Positions 23,901 through 34,411 of a DNA stretch of 64,000 nt are shown here, in pieces. The translations under genes and the position numbers were made by a program. The stretch comes from Corella eumyota (Eukaryota > Chordata > Ascidiacea > Phlebobranchia > Corellidae). The notes under the pieces were generated by a model. That model ran no database searches. It had not been told where the DNA came from and was given only the letters and a program-made list of their open reading frames with translations. The stretch is from assembly GCA_963082875.1 (NCBI GenBank), contig OY720097.1, positions 21,584,501-21,648,500 on the forward strand. Direction: 5' to 3'. How positions within the stretch are numbered: position 1 is the stretch's first letter; every line of letters starts with the position of its first letter.

Positions 23901-26900
23901 ATATTTGAACACATAGATATCATAAAATTATTTAATATTTCTGTGTGAAATTTATGAAAAATAAATAAGTTAAAAAAGGAGTTACTTTTATGTAATAAAT
24001 GCAACCATACATTTGATATATTCTATTTAAAGCCTTAATTTGTTATAAAAGAAAAAGTATAAAAACTTGTCTTTTTAAAATAAAAAAAAACAACAATAGG
24101 TCCAAAAAATGACAGTTCAACATAAGAGTGCTTGAAATAAATGATTTTTTTAATGTTTAAGCAATGACATGAATTGACGAGGTTTCTTTTATTTTAGATT
24201 CTCTTTAAACACCAACTGAATGCACTGACACATTATTGACCTGGATTAATCATCTATCTAACACTAATTCTATAACGTCACGTAGTGTGTGTTTTTGAAA
24301 AAACAAGCAAGCATATTCCAAGAAATATTTAACATTTTTGTTTGATTTTTGTGTTTTAAAATAAATGTTAAATTTACAATTATTAAACTCCTTTTAAATG
24401 TTTTTTTAAAGCTGTGGGGCCATTGATTTAAACTTTAAAAAAAAATGTCATTGAAATTTATAAATAAAATCAAATTGTTTTGAAAGCCAACTAAAATTGA
24501 TAAACTTATAATTTAAATTAAACTTTTTCAGGATCTTTTTTTAAAAATGATTATAAAAAACTGACTTTCAATTAAAAAATTTCTTTGTTACAGTACTTAA
24601 AAAAAACTTAATCTAAAGAAATAAATATCTAAAGACCTTACTTAAAAATCAATATTTAAAGTATTGAATCAAAAAAATTATTATTTAAATTGTTATAAAA
24701 AAATAAACATTAAAGTCATATATTTGCGATATTTCTTTACCTAAAATTTGATACAGTTGTTACTAAACACAAAAATGATTTTAACTTTAAATAATTTCAC
24801 CTACTTTTTAAGTTATACAACTTAAAAAAAAATTAAATTAATTAAAAAAAAGGAAAGCGTTGTTTGTGATGACGTAGAAAGTAATAGCTTGTATACATTC
24901 ACTACGCTACTTGGTACTTTCTACGTCACACAAAAAATATGGTAACCTGGTTTTTATTATTGATCATTTTCCAGTATTTAAAAAAATTAAATTGTAAGTA
25001 CCACAGATATTTTTTAAGGTTCTAAAGGCATTTTATGATTCATTGTCAGCCACACTAACTAATTTTTAGCCATACTATGTTATATACATCACCTACAAAA
25101 TTGCAAAACTCTCTAATATACCACTTTAAATATTTACTTTCAAGTAAAGTAGTGACTTAAAATAAATATTTAAAGTACTTACTTTCCATTCTCGTCTGTC
25201 ATCTCACCCTCCCACCATCCTTCATCCCCACTTTCCTTATCAATAATCACAATCACATCGTCCTTAACCAACGTTAGTTCATCATTTGTCTCAGCTGCAT
25301 AGTCAAACATCACCACACACCGCTCTGGAGGGGGTTTTGTGGTCTTTTTAGGGGGGTGATGAACCCCTTTTGGGGTTGGTGTCACTGGAAAGATGGGTTT
25401 AGAGTCTGGTTGTACTGGTGTAACTGGTTTTTCATTTACTGGTGCCTGGAAAATGGTTGTTGGAATAGTTATTATTTATAATGCCAGTGTTTTTTTAAGA
25501 AATTAATAATTTTTTAATTCCATTTTTAAAACAAATAAACCAATAAAATTACAATTTTCGTCATTATTTACTTTACTAGATTTTATGACATTTATTCTGA
25601 TAGTGAAAATTGTAAGAAGTAATGTTTACTTTTAATGGTATAAGTCAGCATTTATACAAATAAAATTCAACAATTTTTTAAAACACTTTCTATTTACAAA
25701 GAGTTTAAAAATTATTCCAGCAGTTTAAAGCATACATTCATAAAAGCATTTGATATAAGGTTAAAATTTCAACATCTTTTTTAAGAAGTTATTCCAACTT
25801 ACATTTTTATCTTCTTTATTCCCAAATGAAGATTGTCTCAACTTTATTGGACCTTCCCCAAATATATTTCCAAAACCTATTCCTTTCACCTAATATTATT
25901 AAATCGATGTTAAAAATTTAAACACTTCCTTACATTAAATAGCCCAATGTTAGTTAAATCATGGCATATATATACAAAATAGTTTTAACAAATATATACT
26001 ACAGAAGCCATTATACAACAAGTGGTAATATTGCCTCTTTGACAAGAAAGTATGATTTAAAATTTTCTTTTTTATAGGCTACTATATGTTAATTTGATGC
26101 AAATGTACAATCATATTACATTAAATGCTAAAAGAAACCAACTTAATCATGAAAATAAATAATTGCAACCTATTGTTTTAAGATATATATTTATTTTTTT
26201 GTATATCTTTACCCTCGATCTGGGAAGGTCGAATTCACGACCTAAACATAGAGTAACATCAGTTACTCCGACCCACTCTTGAGTTGTCTTTGGCAGTTTG
26301 GGATATTATTGATTATGATTGCCCAAAAAATTTGCTGATGATCTAGTGTTGGCTCAGCAGGAGTTTATACTGTTTATAGCGTCCTACTCAAGGGCGCTAC
26401 AGCATGAAAGCAGTGGGGATTGAACCCGCAACCTCATATTTAATATATAAAGACCAAACCATTAGCAGCAAATTTTATAATAACTACATTTACCAAAAAA
26501 AATAAAACTTTTAAAAACCTTTTTAGATTGAGCTGGCTGAGCCACCTGTTCCTCCACCTTTGGTTTCTCAATTTTGGGTTTCTCCCCTTCATTAGGAGGC
26601 GGTGAGAGTGGGGCTGGGGCTTGTACCGGACTCCCTGCAGGTTGTTGTTGTTTAGAGGTCACGACCTCAGTGAAGTTTGTAGGAAAAGCCCCTTTTTTGT
26701 CCCGCAGAATTCCAGTTGCCCATCCTTCCTCTTCCTATTTAATCAAAAATAAAAATTATTTTTTTTAAAAAATTATTTTTTTTTTTTTTTATTATTTTTT
26801 ATATTTTAAATTACTAAAAAATTTTTTTTTCGAAAATTGAAACGGATTTAAAAAATGAATCAATTTTTAAATTAAAAGGGAAGTATCCTAAAAAATAAAA

Positions 26901-29744
26901 TGACAACCATATATACCATAACTAAACAGCATATTTTATGAAACAAAATTTTTATATAAATCCACAAATGAAAACACATTACATGAATGCAGAGGTAGCT
27001 AAAACACAAAAACTTGTGTTAAAATAATTTCCTTATTATACTACATACTTCACTATCAACATAATACAAGATTATGATGTCATTAAGAAATTTAAGAGGA
27101 TTAAAGTTTAAAGTAATCACGTTTTGACGCTGTAGGTTTCGTGTATTTACTTGAAAAATTAAGAGTGAAGTAAAGTTCCTGTCTGAATGTCAGGTTGATT
27201 ATAGTTTATACTACAAAATACTTTTAACCAAAAAAATTATTACTTAGAATTCTTAAAAAATAAATATATATATGTGTTAATAAGTGAAAATTAAAAATTT
27301 TTAAATAGTTAGATTTTATTTTAAAAATGCCCAATGATTAGTATAATAAAAAATGACAAAATTGAACTACAACCATCAGTATATTTAAATTACAATGGGC
27401 CAATTAATATCAATTTACATGAAATCTTAGTTTAATTTTGTTTACCTATATATATTTTAAGCACAACGAATAATAAATCTACCTACTAAAGTAAAACTTG
27501 ATATTATTGGCTCACAAACTTAGGCTTGAAAATGTTTAAACAAAAGAAAAATACCAAAAATAGCATAAAAATTTACCCGTGAAGTTTAAAATTACAAAAA
27601 CACAAATTTAACTACAACAAAACAGAAAAATAAATTAAACCAATTATGTTTTTTATACTAAGCAGTATAAATATTGCCTAGTTGATGCACATTTAAATCA
27701 ATTATTTTATTTCAAATCAAGATTTTCTGGAAAAGGACAATTGTAACAATTTTTAAATCTGCCATATAAGATAATGGCGCTACTACAATTTACCTAATTA
27801 AATGTGTAACTTAAATTAAAAGACTTTAAAACAAGTTAAACTTACATCATGAATGACGTCAATTATATCTCCAGTTTCTAATTTTAATTCGTCTTCGTTG
27901 ACCGGGTCATAAGGAAATGTAACTTTTACTTTTCTTATTACTAAAAACAAATAAAACCCACTGTTAGTTAGATAAAAGCAGTTAGTTTAAGTTATGTTTT
28001 TATATGACCTTTAACTATAAGGTTTCGGTAGTGAAGTTTAAACCAATTTTATATTTGATAGTCTCCACACAATGTTATAACTACCATTTGTTACTTTTAA
28101 AACAACAATTTAATTAAATGTTATTTTGTGCTAATTAAGTAACTAAAAATAAGGTTATTTACTTTTCCTCTTTTGTTTTGGTTGAGCAACAGCAACAGGT
28201 TTGGGTTTCTCTTCAATTATCTAAAAAATAAATAAATTTGACATTAGCTCAAATTTTATACAAAAATGAATTATAATTAACAATAAATAAAATACACAAT
28301 TAAAATTTTTTATGTGACTAAAAGCAACACAGTTTTTGATAATACTAATTGAATTTAATAGACAATTGTCAATCACAATTTTAATCTACTTATTTAGCTA
28401 TATAGATTGAGTCTAAAGCTATAATATAAGGATTAAATTAAAGCTATATTTGTATACTAAATATTATCTCAAGTACCGGGAATAAAAAACAAACATTTAC
28501 AAAAATTAACAGTTTTGTTTATCAACATATATTACAAGATGGTATATAAACATTAATACAGGAAAACACAAACCATTACATCAACCCATAATTATTATAA
28601 TTACACTCTTATATGACTACACAAGGTTGCTACTAAATTGTGCTAATTGGTAGTTAATTAAAAGTCTACGCCTTAAACTTTAAATATATTAAGTTTTAAT
28701 TTTCTATTTACAGAAAGTTAAAAAACTACTTTGTTTTTCAAGAGGATTTTATTTACACTGATAAAACACACTTAACGGATGATAGTTAAAAATCAAAATG
28801 GGTCACTATTTATACAAGTAAGCAAATTGGTTTAAAACTTATGTACACAATGTAGTCCTATACTAACAGAAGCCAAAAAAAGTTTGGAATTAAACCATTC
28901 GGACAATAAAAAATTTAAATAACAATTCTATTAAAAACCAACACAAATACCAAAAATATATAGCCCATATTATAAATTTAGTATTTTAAAATTGTTATTA
29001 TTATTAAAATTCGAAATTTTATTAAATAAAAACTAAAACAGGCCAACCACAAAATTTTTATTAAAAATGCACAAAAAAATATTCAACAATTCTTTACTTT
29101 TACAAAGTTGTCTGGAAACATTCCTTTTTTGCCATTTAGTGAACCACGACACCATCCTTCTTCTACTTGTTCCACCCCAGTGATTATGTCGCCGACCTTG
29201 AGTCCAAGTTCATCGGGAGCTTCAGGTTTGTAATCAAAACTAACCAAAGCTGTCGAAATAAAAAATAAAAATATAAACTTTTCTATTTTTAATAATATCA
29301 TAAGAAAGGTCAACATTTAAAAATTAGTTTTAGAGAAACTTTAAATAATCCCCAGCTTCATTGAAAATTGTCTTTTTTTTATTATTAACCCTTTTTATTA
29401 TTGTATTTTCATTAAACTTTTGCAGAACGAATTATTAAAGGCCTTTATTAAAAACATAGAAGAAAAGCCTTTTTTTATCCTTGATAAAAAAGGCCAACTT
29501 TACAACCAAAACATTGGATAATGTTTGTTACCTCGATCCAATCTTAAGTCGACTTCAGCCGTTTGGAATTTTATTGTCAATATATGACCTATAAATAACC
29601 TGTTCATTGTTTTTATTAACTAAAAAACCTTATGTTTTGTCATGTTAGTTATATAACTTTTAACAATAAATAAAACAGCTAAGTAATTATTATACATAAA
29701 TTAAATTCAGGTTTTTAAAATCACCAACCTTTTTGACCAGCCAT
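17914..29744 (-). CDS. SH3KBP1: CIN85/CD2AP-family adaptor with three SH3 domains
   Basis: Adaptors of this family link receptor endocytosis (CBL, endophilin) to cortical actin through capping protein. I traced 17 exons from the ATG at 29744: 29729-29744, 29098-29249, 28163-28220, 27846-27940, 26519-26734, 25803-25889, 25183-25445, 23309-23381, 22561-22630, 22176-22249, 21214-21271, 20485-20591, 19426-20016, 19165-19266, 18919-19079, 18208-18271, 17914-17964. Total is 745 residues with all phases consistent. SH3-A is about residues 6-56 (ALVSFDY...DELGL...MFPDNFV), SH3-B about 79-135 and SH3-C about 251-312 (VMFDYAA...GWWEGEM...VFPDNFV). The linker after SH3-B carries the family motif [15 protein letters not shown] proline-rich middle follows, with an NPF and two PSW[LM]xxL[KR] repeats, then a C-terminal coiled coil (about 680-735). 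It cannot be assigned to CIN85 rather than CD2AP, since a tunicate may have one pre-duplication gene. Confidence 0.93.
18325..18450 (+). repeat. 190-bp dispersed repeat, degenerate copy
   Basis: It has ACTAGTTGATAAACC, ATTTTAATTGTCATAATATG and GAAGGCTAATAAAATTAGC in the family order. It lies in the intron before the penultimate coiled-coil exon. Confidence 0.6.
18659..18902 (+). mobile_element. tRNA-derived SINE, near full-length
   Basis: The head (GGCAGCGTGGTGTAGTGGTA) contains an A-box-like word and is followed by a clear B box (GGTTCAATCCC). The body has CTCATGCTGTAGCACCC and a CGCACATTCGACCTTTCC end, then an A/T tail. It ends 17 bp before the coiled-coil exon that starts at 18919 on the plus coordinate. 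Confidence 0.85.
20722..20898 (-). mobile_element. second tRNA-derived SINE family, best copy
   Basis: On the minus strand it has an A-box-like TGGTTAGACGG and a B box GGTTCGAGCC, spaced as in a tRNA. These are followed by CGCACCAACGTCACACTATT and a body ending in TAGCTCAAACATGTCACAAT. It differs in sequence from the more common SINE family. Fragments of the same family occur at 8678, 52365, 54256 and 62215. Confidence 0.75.
20899..21058 (+). mobile_element. tRNA-derived SINE (first family), degenerate copy
   Basis: It abuts the second-family SINE at 20722. The body words TATGCTATGGTGCCCTTTGA and GTAAGGTGCTTTAAACAAT are recognisable; the head is eroded. Confidence 0.55.
22300..22430 (-). repeat. 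190-bp dispersed repeat, partial
   Basis: It carries TTATAGACCTACAAATTAA, ACTGCCATTTGTGGTGCGCA and ATATTAGTTAAATGTTGCAA. It lies in an intron of the SH3 adaptor gene. Confidence 0.65.
24861..24932. repeat. hairpin with 17-18-bp arms in an intron of the SH3 adaptor gene
   Basis: The arm TGATGACGTAGAAAGTA (ending at 24883) pairs with TACTTTCTACGTCACA (24915 on) apart from one extra base, around a loop of about 31 bp. Each arm contains a CRE-like TGACGTAG word. It may be a small fold-back element; I could not define a target duplication. Confidence 0.65.
26190..26440 (-). mobile_element. tRNA-derived SINE, near full-length
   Basis: The plus strand reads from the tail (TTTTTTTGTATATCTTTACC) through CATCAGTTACTCCGACCCAC and GCTCAGCAGGAGTTTATACT to an intact inverted B-box region (GGGGATTGAACCCGC). 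The outermost head is eroded. It lies about 80 bp from the proline-rich exon ending at 26519. Confidence 0.8.
29466..29592 (-). mobile_element. tRNA-derived SINE, body fragment
   Basis: It retains only the tail side: TTTTTATCCTTGATAAAA, TTTGTTACCTCGATCCAATC and TCGACTTCAGCCGTTTGG. It lies in intron 1 of the SH3 adaptor gene. Confidence 0.55.
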
Positions 29745-29765
29745 AATTATTCTATAGTAAAACAA
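29745..29765 (-). promoter_or_regulatory. acceptor-like site just upstream of the adaptor ATG (possible trans-splice site)
   Basis: The minus strand reads a pyrimidine-rich ...TTGTTTTACTATAG followed by 7 nt and then the ATG. Tunicates add a short spliced leader to many mRNAs, so this could be a trans-splice acceptor. An ordinary 5'-UTR intron is an equal alternative. Confidence 0.4.
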
Positions 29766-29916
29766 TTAAAATTGATAATCCTTTATTGAGTTGTCTTGAA
29801 TTGATTTTATTATTGAAAACTATTACTAATAAATCCCATCACATTTTACCTTTAGAAATAAAAAGTAAATAAATTAACACAGTCAACAGATCAAAGAAGA
29901 ATTTGTTTTATTTTAT

Positions 29917-30212
29917 TTATTTTTTTTTGTATATATCTTTATCCTCGATGTGGGAAAGTCGAATGCGCGACTTAAACATAGAGTAACATCAGTTACCCCG
30001 ACCCAGTCTCGAGTTGCCTGTGGCTGTTTGGAATTTTATAGAGACTATAATTGCCCGGTAATTACACTGCTGATTAAGTGCTGGCTCAGCAGGAGTTTGT
30101 ACCGTTTATAGCGCCTTACTCAAGGGCGCTACAGCATGAGATCAGTGGGGATTGAACCCACGACCTCATGTGTGGTGTAGCAAGTGTTCTTACCACTACA
30201 CCACGCTGCCGG
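29917..30212 (-). mobile_element. tRNA-derived SINE, best-preserved full copy
   Basis: The plus strand shows the tail TTTTGTATATATCTTTATCC, the body with GACTTAAACATAGAGTAACA, CCCGACCCAGTCTCGAGTTG and GCTCAGCAGGAGTTTGTACC, then CTACAGCATGAGATCAGTGG. The inverted B box (GGGATTGAACCC) and the inverted head CACTACACCACGCTGCC follow. Few mismatches to the other heads suggest a recent insertion. It lies upstream of the SH3 adaptor gene. Confidence 0.88.
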
Positions 30213-31160
30213 TCATATATATAAAGTTATATTATATAAATATAACTGGCAGACATTAAAAATTAAACTGCCAAATAGCTAAATAGTCTGACATTTTTAA
30301 CAAGTATTTTTTAACTAATTTGCTAATACTAAAGTTAATCCAAATATACATTCTTAAATGTTATAAAATATTCTGACTTTTACATAACTTTTATATATAA
30401 CTTTTACATAACTTTTAATATTTAATTGTGTTCACTTTATGAACGAGCTCGTAACTGATAAATAAACAAAAATAATCCATTTCAGAGTTCAACAACAATA
30501 TGTTCCTTTATAATTTAAGTAAATAACTATTTAAATTCTATAATTATCCAGTAAAAACTACATAATATGGAAAGGAAATTAGTCTAAATGTGAAAGTTTA
30601 TTCTTGTAATCCTATAATAATAATTACTCTTGCCTCTCCCGATTCTACAAAAATAGAAGTTCGCAAACCGATCTCCCCTTTTTCAGTTTTTAAAACGGCT
30701 TGAAAATCAATTTTCTTTAACTTTTTAATAGTTTATCATATTTTAATAACCAATTAAAATCTATATTTTTATTAAAATTACTTTTTATATACAGTTGCAT
30801 CTATTTTAACTGTTTTTAATGTAAAAATATATTTTGTATGCCAACATCAGTTTTACTTAAAATTTACAAAAAACAACAAGTTGAAGTTATCCTCAACGAT
30901 ATTTATAAAGTATAGTTAGTAAGTATTAATAAAATATTAATAAAATAAAGCTTTAGCCCAACAATATTCATAAAAATGCAAAATTTTAATATAATGCATG
31001 TTAAATATTATTTTAATAATAGTATATAACGCTTCAAGTATTTATATTGCTAAGAAAAATAATAACAAAAATATACTTGTTAGAAATTAAACAATTTACA
31101 TTGAATTTTCAAAAAATTTACAGCCTTTAGTTCTTTTTATATTCAAAATCAATTAGTAAA
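30213..31160. other. intergenic stretch with nothing recognised
   Basis: It is A/T-rich with no splice-bounded coding segment on either strand. Weak palindromic similarity to the far side of the inverted repeat that follows (around 30893 and 32475) hints that the symmetry once extended further. Confidence 0.5.
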
Positions 31161-31162
31161 TT

Positions 31163-32385
31163 AAATTATTTGATAAAATGTCGTAATATTAAGTTAAAAT
31201 CTATTTAAAGTTTATGCGAGATATCGTGACGTCAGGAATCTCGCTAGCTTTTTGGAAAATCGCATGAGCTAGGGCTTTATCTCGATTAGGGTTAGAGAAA
31301 ACCAGGGTTAAGGTTTTCCTCAAAAAATAAATAAAGCATACAAAAATTGGATTTAGTGTAAAAAAAGTTTTAAATGTTAATCGATTATTGCATACACTTT
31401 TACTAAAACGTAGTTAAAGTTATTAATAATATCACATTATTATGTTATATTGATGTGTAGCGGTAATAATTCATTTTATTAAAGTTTTTATTAAAACCTG
31501 AATATTTAAATGTTAAAGCCATTATTAATGTCCACGTTAAATAATAACCTACTTTAATTCATCGTAGGATTTAAACATAATTAAAGATGCATTACATTTA
31601 CAAATCTTTTGTGTTTTTTTTAAGTTGAGGTTCGCAACTTTTAACAAACTTTTAAAATAATTGTTTTGCTTTTTCTTCAAGAAAACTACAACATGAAAAC
31701 AGTGAAGATTGAACCTAAGACCTCATGTTGTAAAGCCAAATGTTCTGACCACTACAACATGTTGCCGGTTTTACTTTATGTTTAGGTCGTGAAGTCGATC
31801 TTCCTACATCAGAAAAAAAAAAATATATATATATATAATTAACAATTTAATAAAAACTACACACCTAAAAATTTAAAAAACACAAAATATTGTGTAATTT
31901 TAATAAAATATCATTAATAGATAATTTCAATCAACTTAAACGATTTATTTACGTATTTTTTAATTTTTCATGGACATTTAAATGAACTTTAACATTTAAA
32001 TATTTAAATTTTTATAAAAATACATCTTAATAATACATACATTTTTTAAACAAATCATTACCGCTAGACATTGATATAACCTTTTAATATTAGAATATAA
32101 ACTTAAAAACGTGTTAATGGTACGAGTGTATGTAATAATCCGTCTAAATTTTTTATCTAAAAAAAGCGTTTTCATAATTTTATACTAAATCCAATTTTTT
32201 GTATGCTCCGTTTATTTTTCCAGGAAAACTCTAACCCTGGTTTTCTCTAACCCTAATCAAGCTCAAACCCTAGCTCATTCGATTTCTGAAACAGCTAGCG
32301 AGATTCGTGACGTCACAATATTTTGCAAAAATTTTAAATAAATTTTAACCGAATATTACAACGTTTTAATAAATTATTTTTATAC
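31163..32385. repeat. 1.2-kb inverted repeat with arms of roughly 330 bp
   Basis: The left arm (about 31163-31490) and right arm (about 32045-32385) are imperfect reverse complements. Shared words in order are TGACGTCA, AATCTCGCTAGCT, the GATTAGGGTTAGAGAAAACC block, AGCATACAAAA.TTGGATTTA, GATTATT.CATACAC and TAGCGGTAAT. No transposase-like reading frame lies between the arms. The loop holds a rearranged SINE fragment. It is probably an old non-autonomous DNA transposon or a folded-back duplication. The outer ends are fuzzy and no target duplication was found. Confidence 0.75.
31676..31815 (-). mobile_element. rearranged tRNA-SINE fragment inside the inverted repeat
   Basis: An inverted head (GAACCTAAGACCTCATGTTG, CCACTACAACATGTTGCCG) is followed directly by the plus-oriented tail (TATGTTTAGGTCGTGAAGTC, CGATCTTCCTACATC). 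The head and tail of the same family are thus joined in opposite orientation with the body lost. Confidence 0.6.
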
Positions 32386-32550
32386 CTTAACTTAAATAAA
32401 TAAATTTAGTCCATTTTTTACTATTCATTTGTATATATACGCATTAAATTAAATTTAAAAAAAAATAAAAATCTTGAGGATAAACAAAAATTAATTTTAT
32501 ATGGCTCATTGATTTAAGTTGTTTATTAAAATTTAAAAAATATCAACAAA

Positions 32551-32744
32551 GAAAATTACGGTAGAAATTATAACATCACTCTGAAATGTCGAACAATAGT
32601 AACTGTTGCGTCACAATGGTAATACTGAGCTCCATTAGTTGGTTTTTTGTCATTAACCACAAAAAATGTTTTTGGCCATTGTGACGCAACAGTTACTATT
32701 GTTCGACATTTCAGAGTGATGTTATAATTTCTACCGAAAATTAC
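32551..32744. mobile_element. 176-bp fold-back element with 60-bp perfect terminal inverted repeats and a 9-bp target duplication
   Basis: The element is 32560-32735. Its arms (32560-32619 and 32676-32735) are perfect reverse complements beginning GGTAGAAATTATAACATCAC, around a 56-bp centre. Both sides carry GAAAATTAC (32551-32559 and 32736-32744). Long perfect inverted repeats with a 9-bp duplication are the hallmark of Mutator-like elements, so this is probably a non-autonomous MULE-type MITE. The perfect arms imply recent insertion. It contains no gene. Confidence 0.9.
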
Positions 32745-33030
32745 ATTTAAAATTAAATGCGAAAATTTTTCATTATAGAAATACTTGTATTGTACTTTAA
32801 TAATCTATTTTTAATACATCTTTTGTCATAAGGCCATAGTTAATTTGCTGTCGTTTTTTATACAAAATCTTATCTGCAAATATTTTCTTAAACATATTCT
32901 TTTACCGTATAACAAAATACAAATTACGTTTTATTTATTTCTGTTTTTACCTAATTTTAATTATTAAACATGATAATTGACATTGTTTTGCCATGGTATA
33001 TGACAGGGTTTAGGGTGTTTTTATAGCACT
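32745..33030. other. intergenic, nothing recognised
   Basis: Low-complexity A/T sequence between the fold-back element and the minisatellite. Confidence 0.5.
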
Positions 33031-33039
33031 GGACCCAGT

Positions 33040-33680
33040 CTAAATTATGTTAATGGCTTCAAAAAAAGTTTAAATTTTGTTAATGTTATTTAAAAAAAAT
33101 TAAATTATTTTTATGGTGTTATGGACAAAGTTTGAATTATGTAAATGGGATTTTGGGGAGGTTTATATCGAGTTTAGGCTATTCTAAACCAAGTTGGAGT
33201 TATGTTCATGGGATGGGATTGAGTTTAAAATTAAGTTTATGGTGGTTTGTGGTATTGGACAAAAGTTTAAATTAAGTTTGTATGACATCGAACTAAGATC
33301 AATTTATAATCATGTTATTTTGGAAAAAGTTTAAATTATGTTCATGATATTTTGGACAATATTTAAATTATGTTTTTTTAATTTTAGACAAAAGTTTAAT
33401 TTATATTTATGGTATTTTGGACAAAAGTTTAAATTATGTTTATGGAATTTGAAAAAGTTTAAATTATGTTTTTTTAATTTTGGACAAAAGTTTAAATTAT
33501 GTTTATGGTATTTGACAAAGTTTAAATTATGTTTTTATAATTTGACAAATGTTTAAATTATGTTTATGGTATTTGACAAAGTTTAAATTATGTTTTTATA
33601 ATTTGACAAATGTTTAAATTATGTTTATGGTTTTCCAGACAGAAGTTTAAATTAAGTTATGGCCCTTTGGACAAAGTTTA
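33040..33680. repeat. degenerate minisatellite, unit about 30-36 bp
   Basis: The core AAGTTTAAATTATGTTTATG is repeated about 18 times, joined by variable GGTATTTTGGACA-type linkers. The most regular part is 33390-33640, where a shorter unit with TTTTTATAATTTGACAAA alternates. The 72-codon ORF at 33338 is simply this repeat translated. Confidence 0.85.
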
Positions 33681-34411
33681 TGAGTTTCAGGTATTACTAA
33701 ATGGTATAAGTGACAGAATGTGGTAGGTCGGGGATAAAAGAGAACAACTGATCACATATTTACATGTATTTGACGAAACATTGCAATTACTGAAGCAAAA
33801 GCAAAAAAAGAAGATATAAGGGCAACAAATAAGACATTAAAAAGGGTAACAAAAAAGTAAAGGTATTACAAAAGAATGAAAATATTGCGATATGTAAAAC
33901 ATGTACGAAGGGCAATAATTAAAAAGAGTAAAAATAGTTGTTAATGTTAAATTACACTAAATAAAAAATTTAAATACGAGAAATGTACAAAATGAATTTG
34001 AGAATAAAAATTGCAAAGCATAACATATTAAATACAACGAATAATAGAAGTTGAAGCATTTTAACACAAAAAATATAAATGCACGAGTACAGAAGCATAT
34101 AATAAGGTTTTTAAAATGCATTAAAGTTGTAAAAAAGTGGGATTTTAAAAGTACAACATAGAAAAGCTTAAGCAAGTTCGTACAAATTACTGTGTTTTTA
34201 TTGGTATAAAATTGTCAATTTTTAGAAATACAAGTTTTGTTTTTTGACAGTTAAACTTGTAGATAGTAAATGTCAGTGTTTGTTGGTACTGTTTATTTTT
34301 TGTTCAGTACTTCAAAACCCCGGTAAAAAGGTTATTTGACCTTCAACAACAGAACGATGGTTTGTTTGGCAAAATTGTAACTTGGAAACCATAGAAAAGC
34401 TGGTTAACCCA

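Noticed and set aside
23705-24004. 99-codon minus-strand ORF in an intron of the SH3 adaptor gene
   Set aside because: It starts at a non-ATG codon, has no matching splice sites and looks like random A/T sequence.
33338-33556. 72-codon ORF with repeated FKLCFFN-type words
   Set aside because: It is a translation of the minisatellite; the amino-acid repetition follows the DNA unit.
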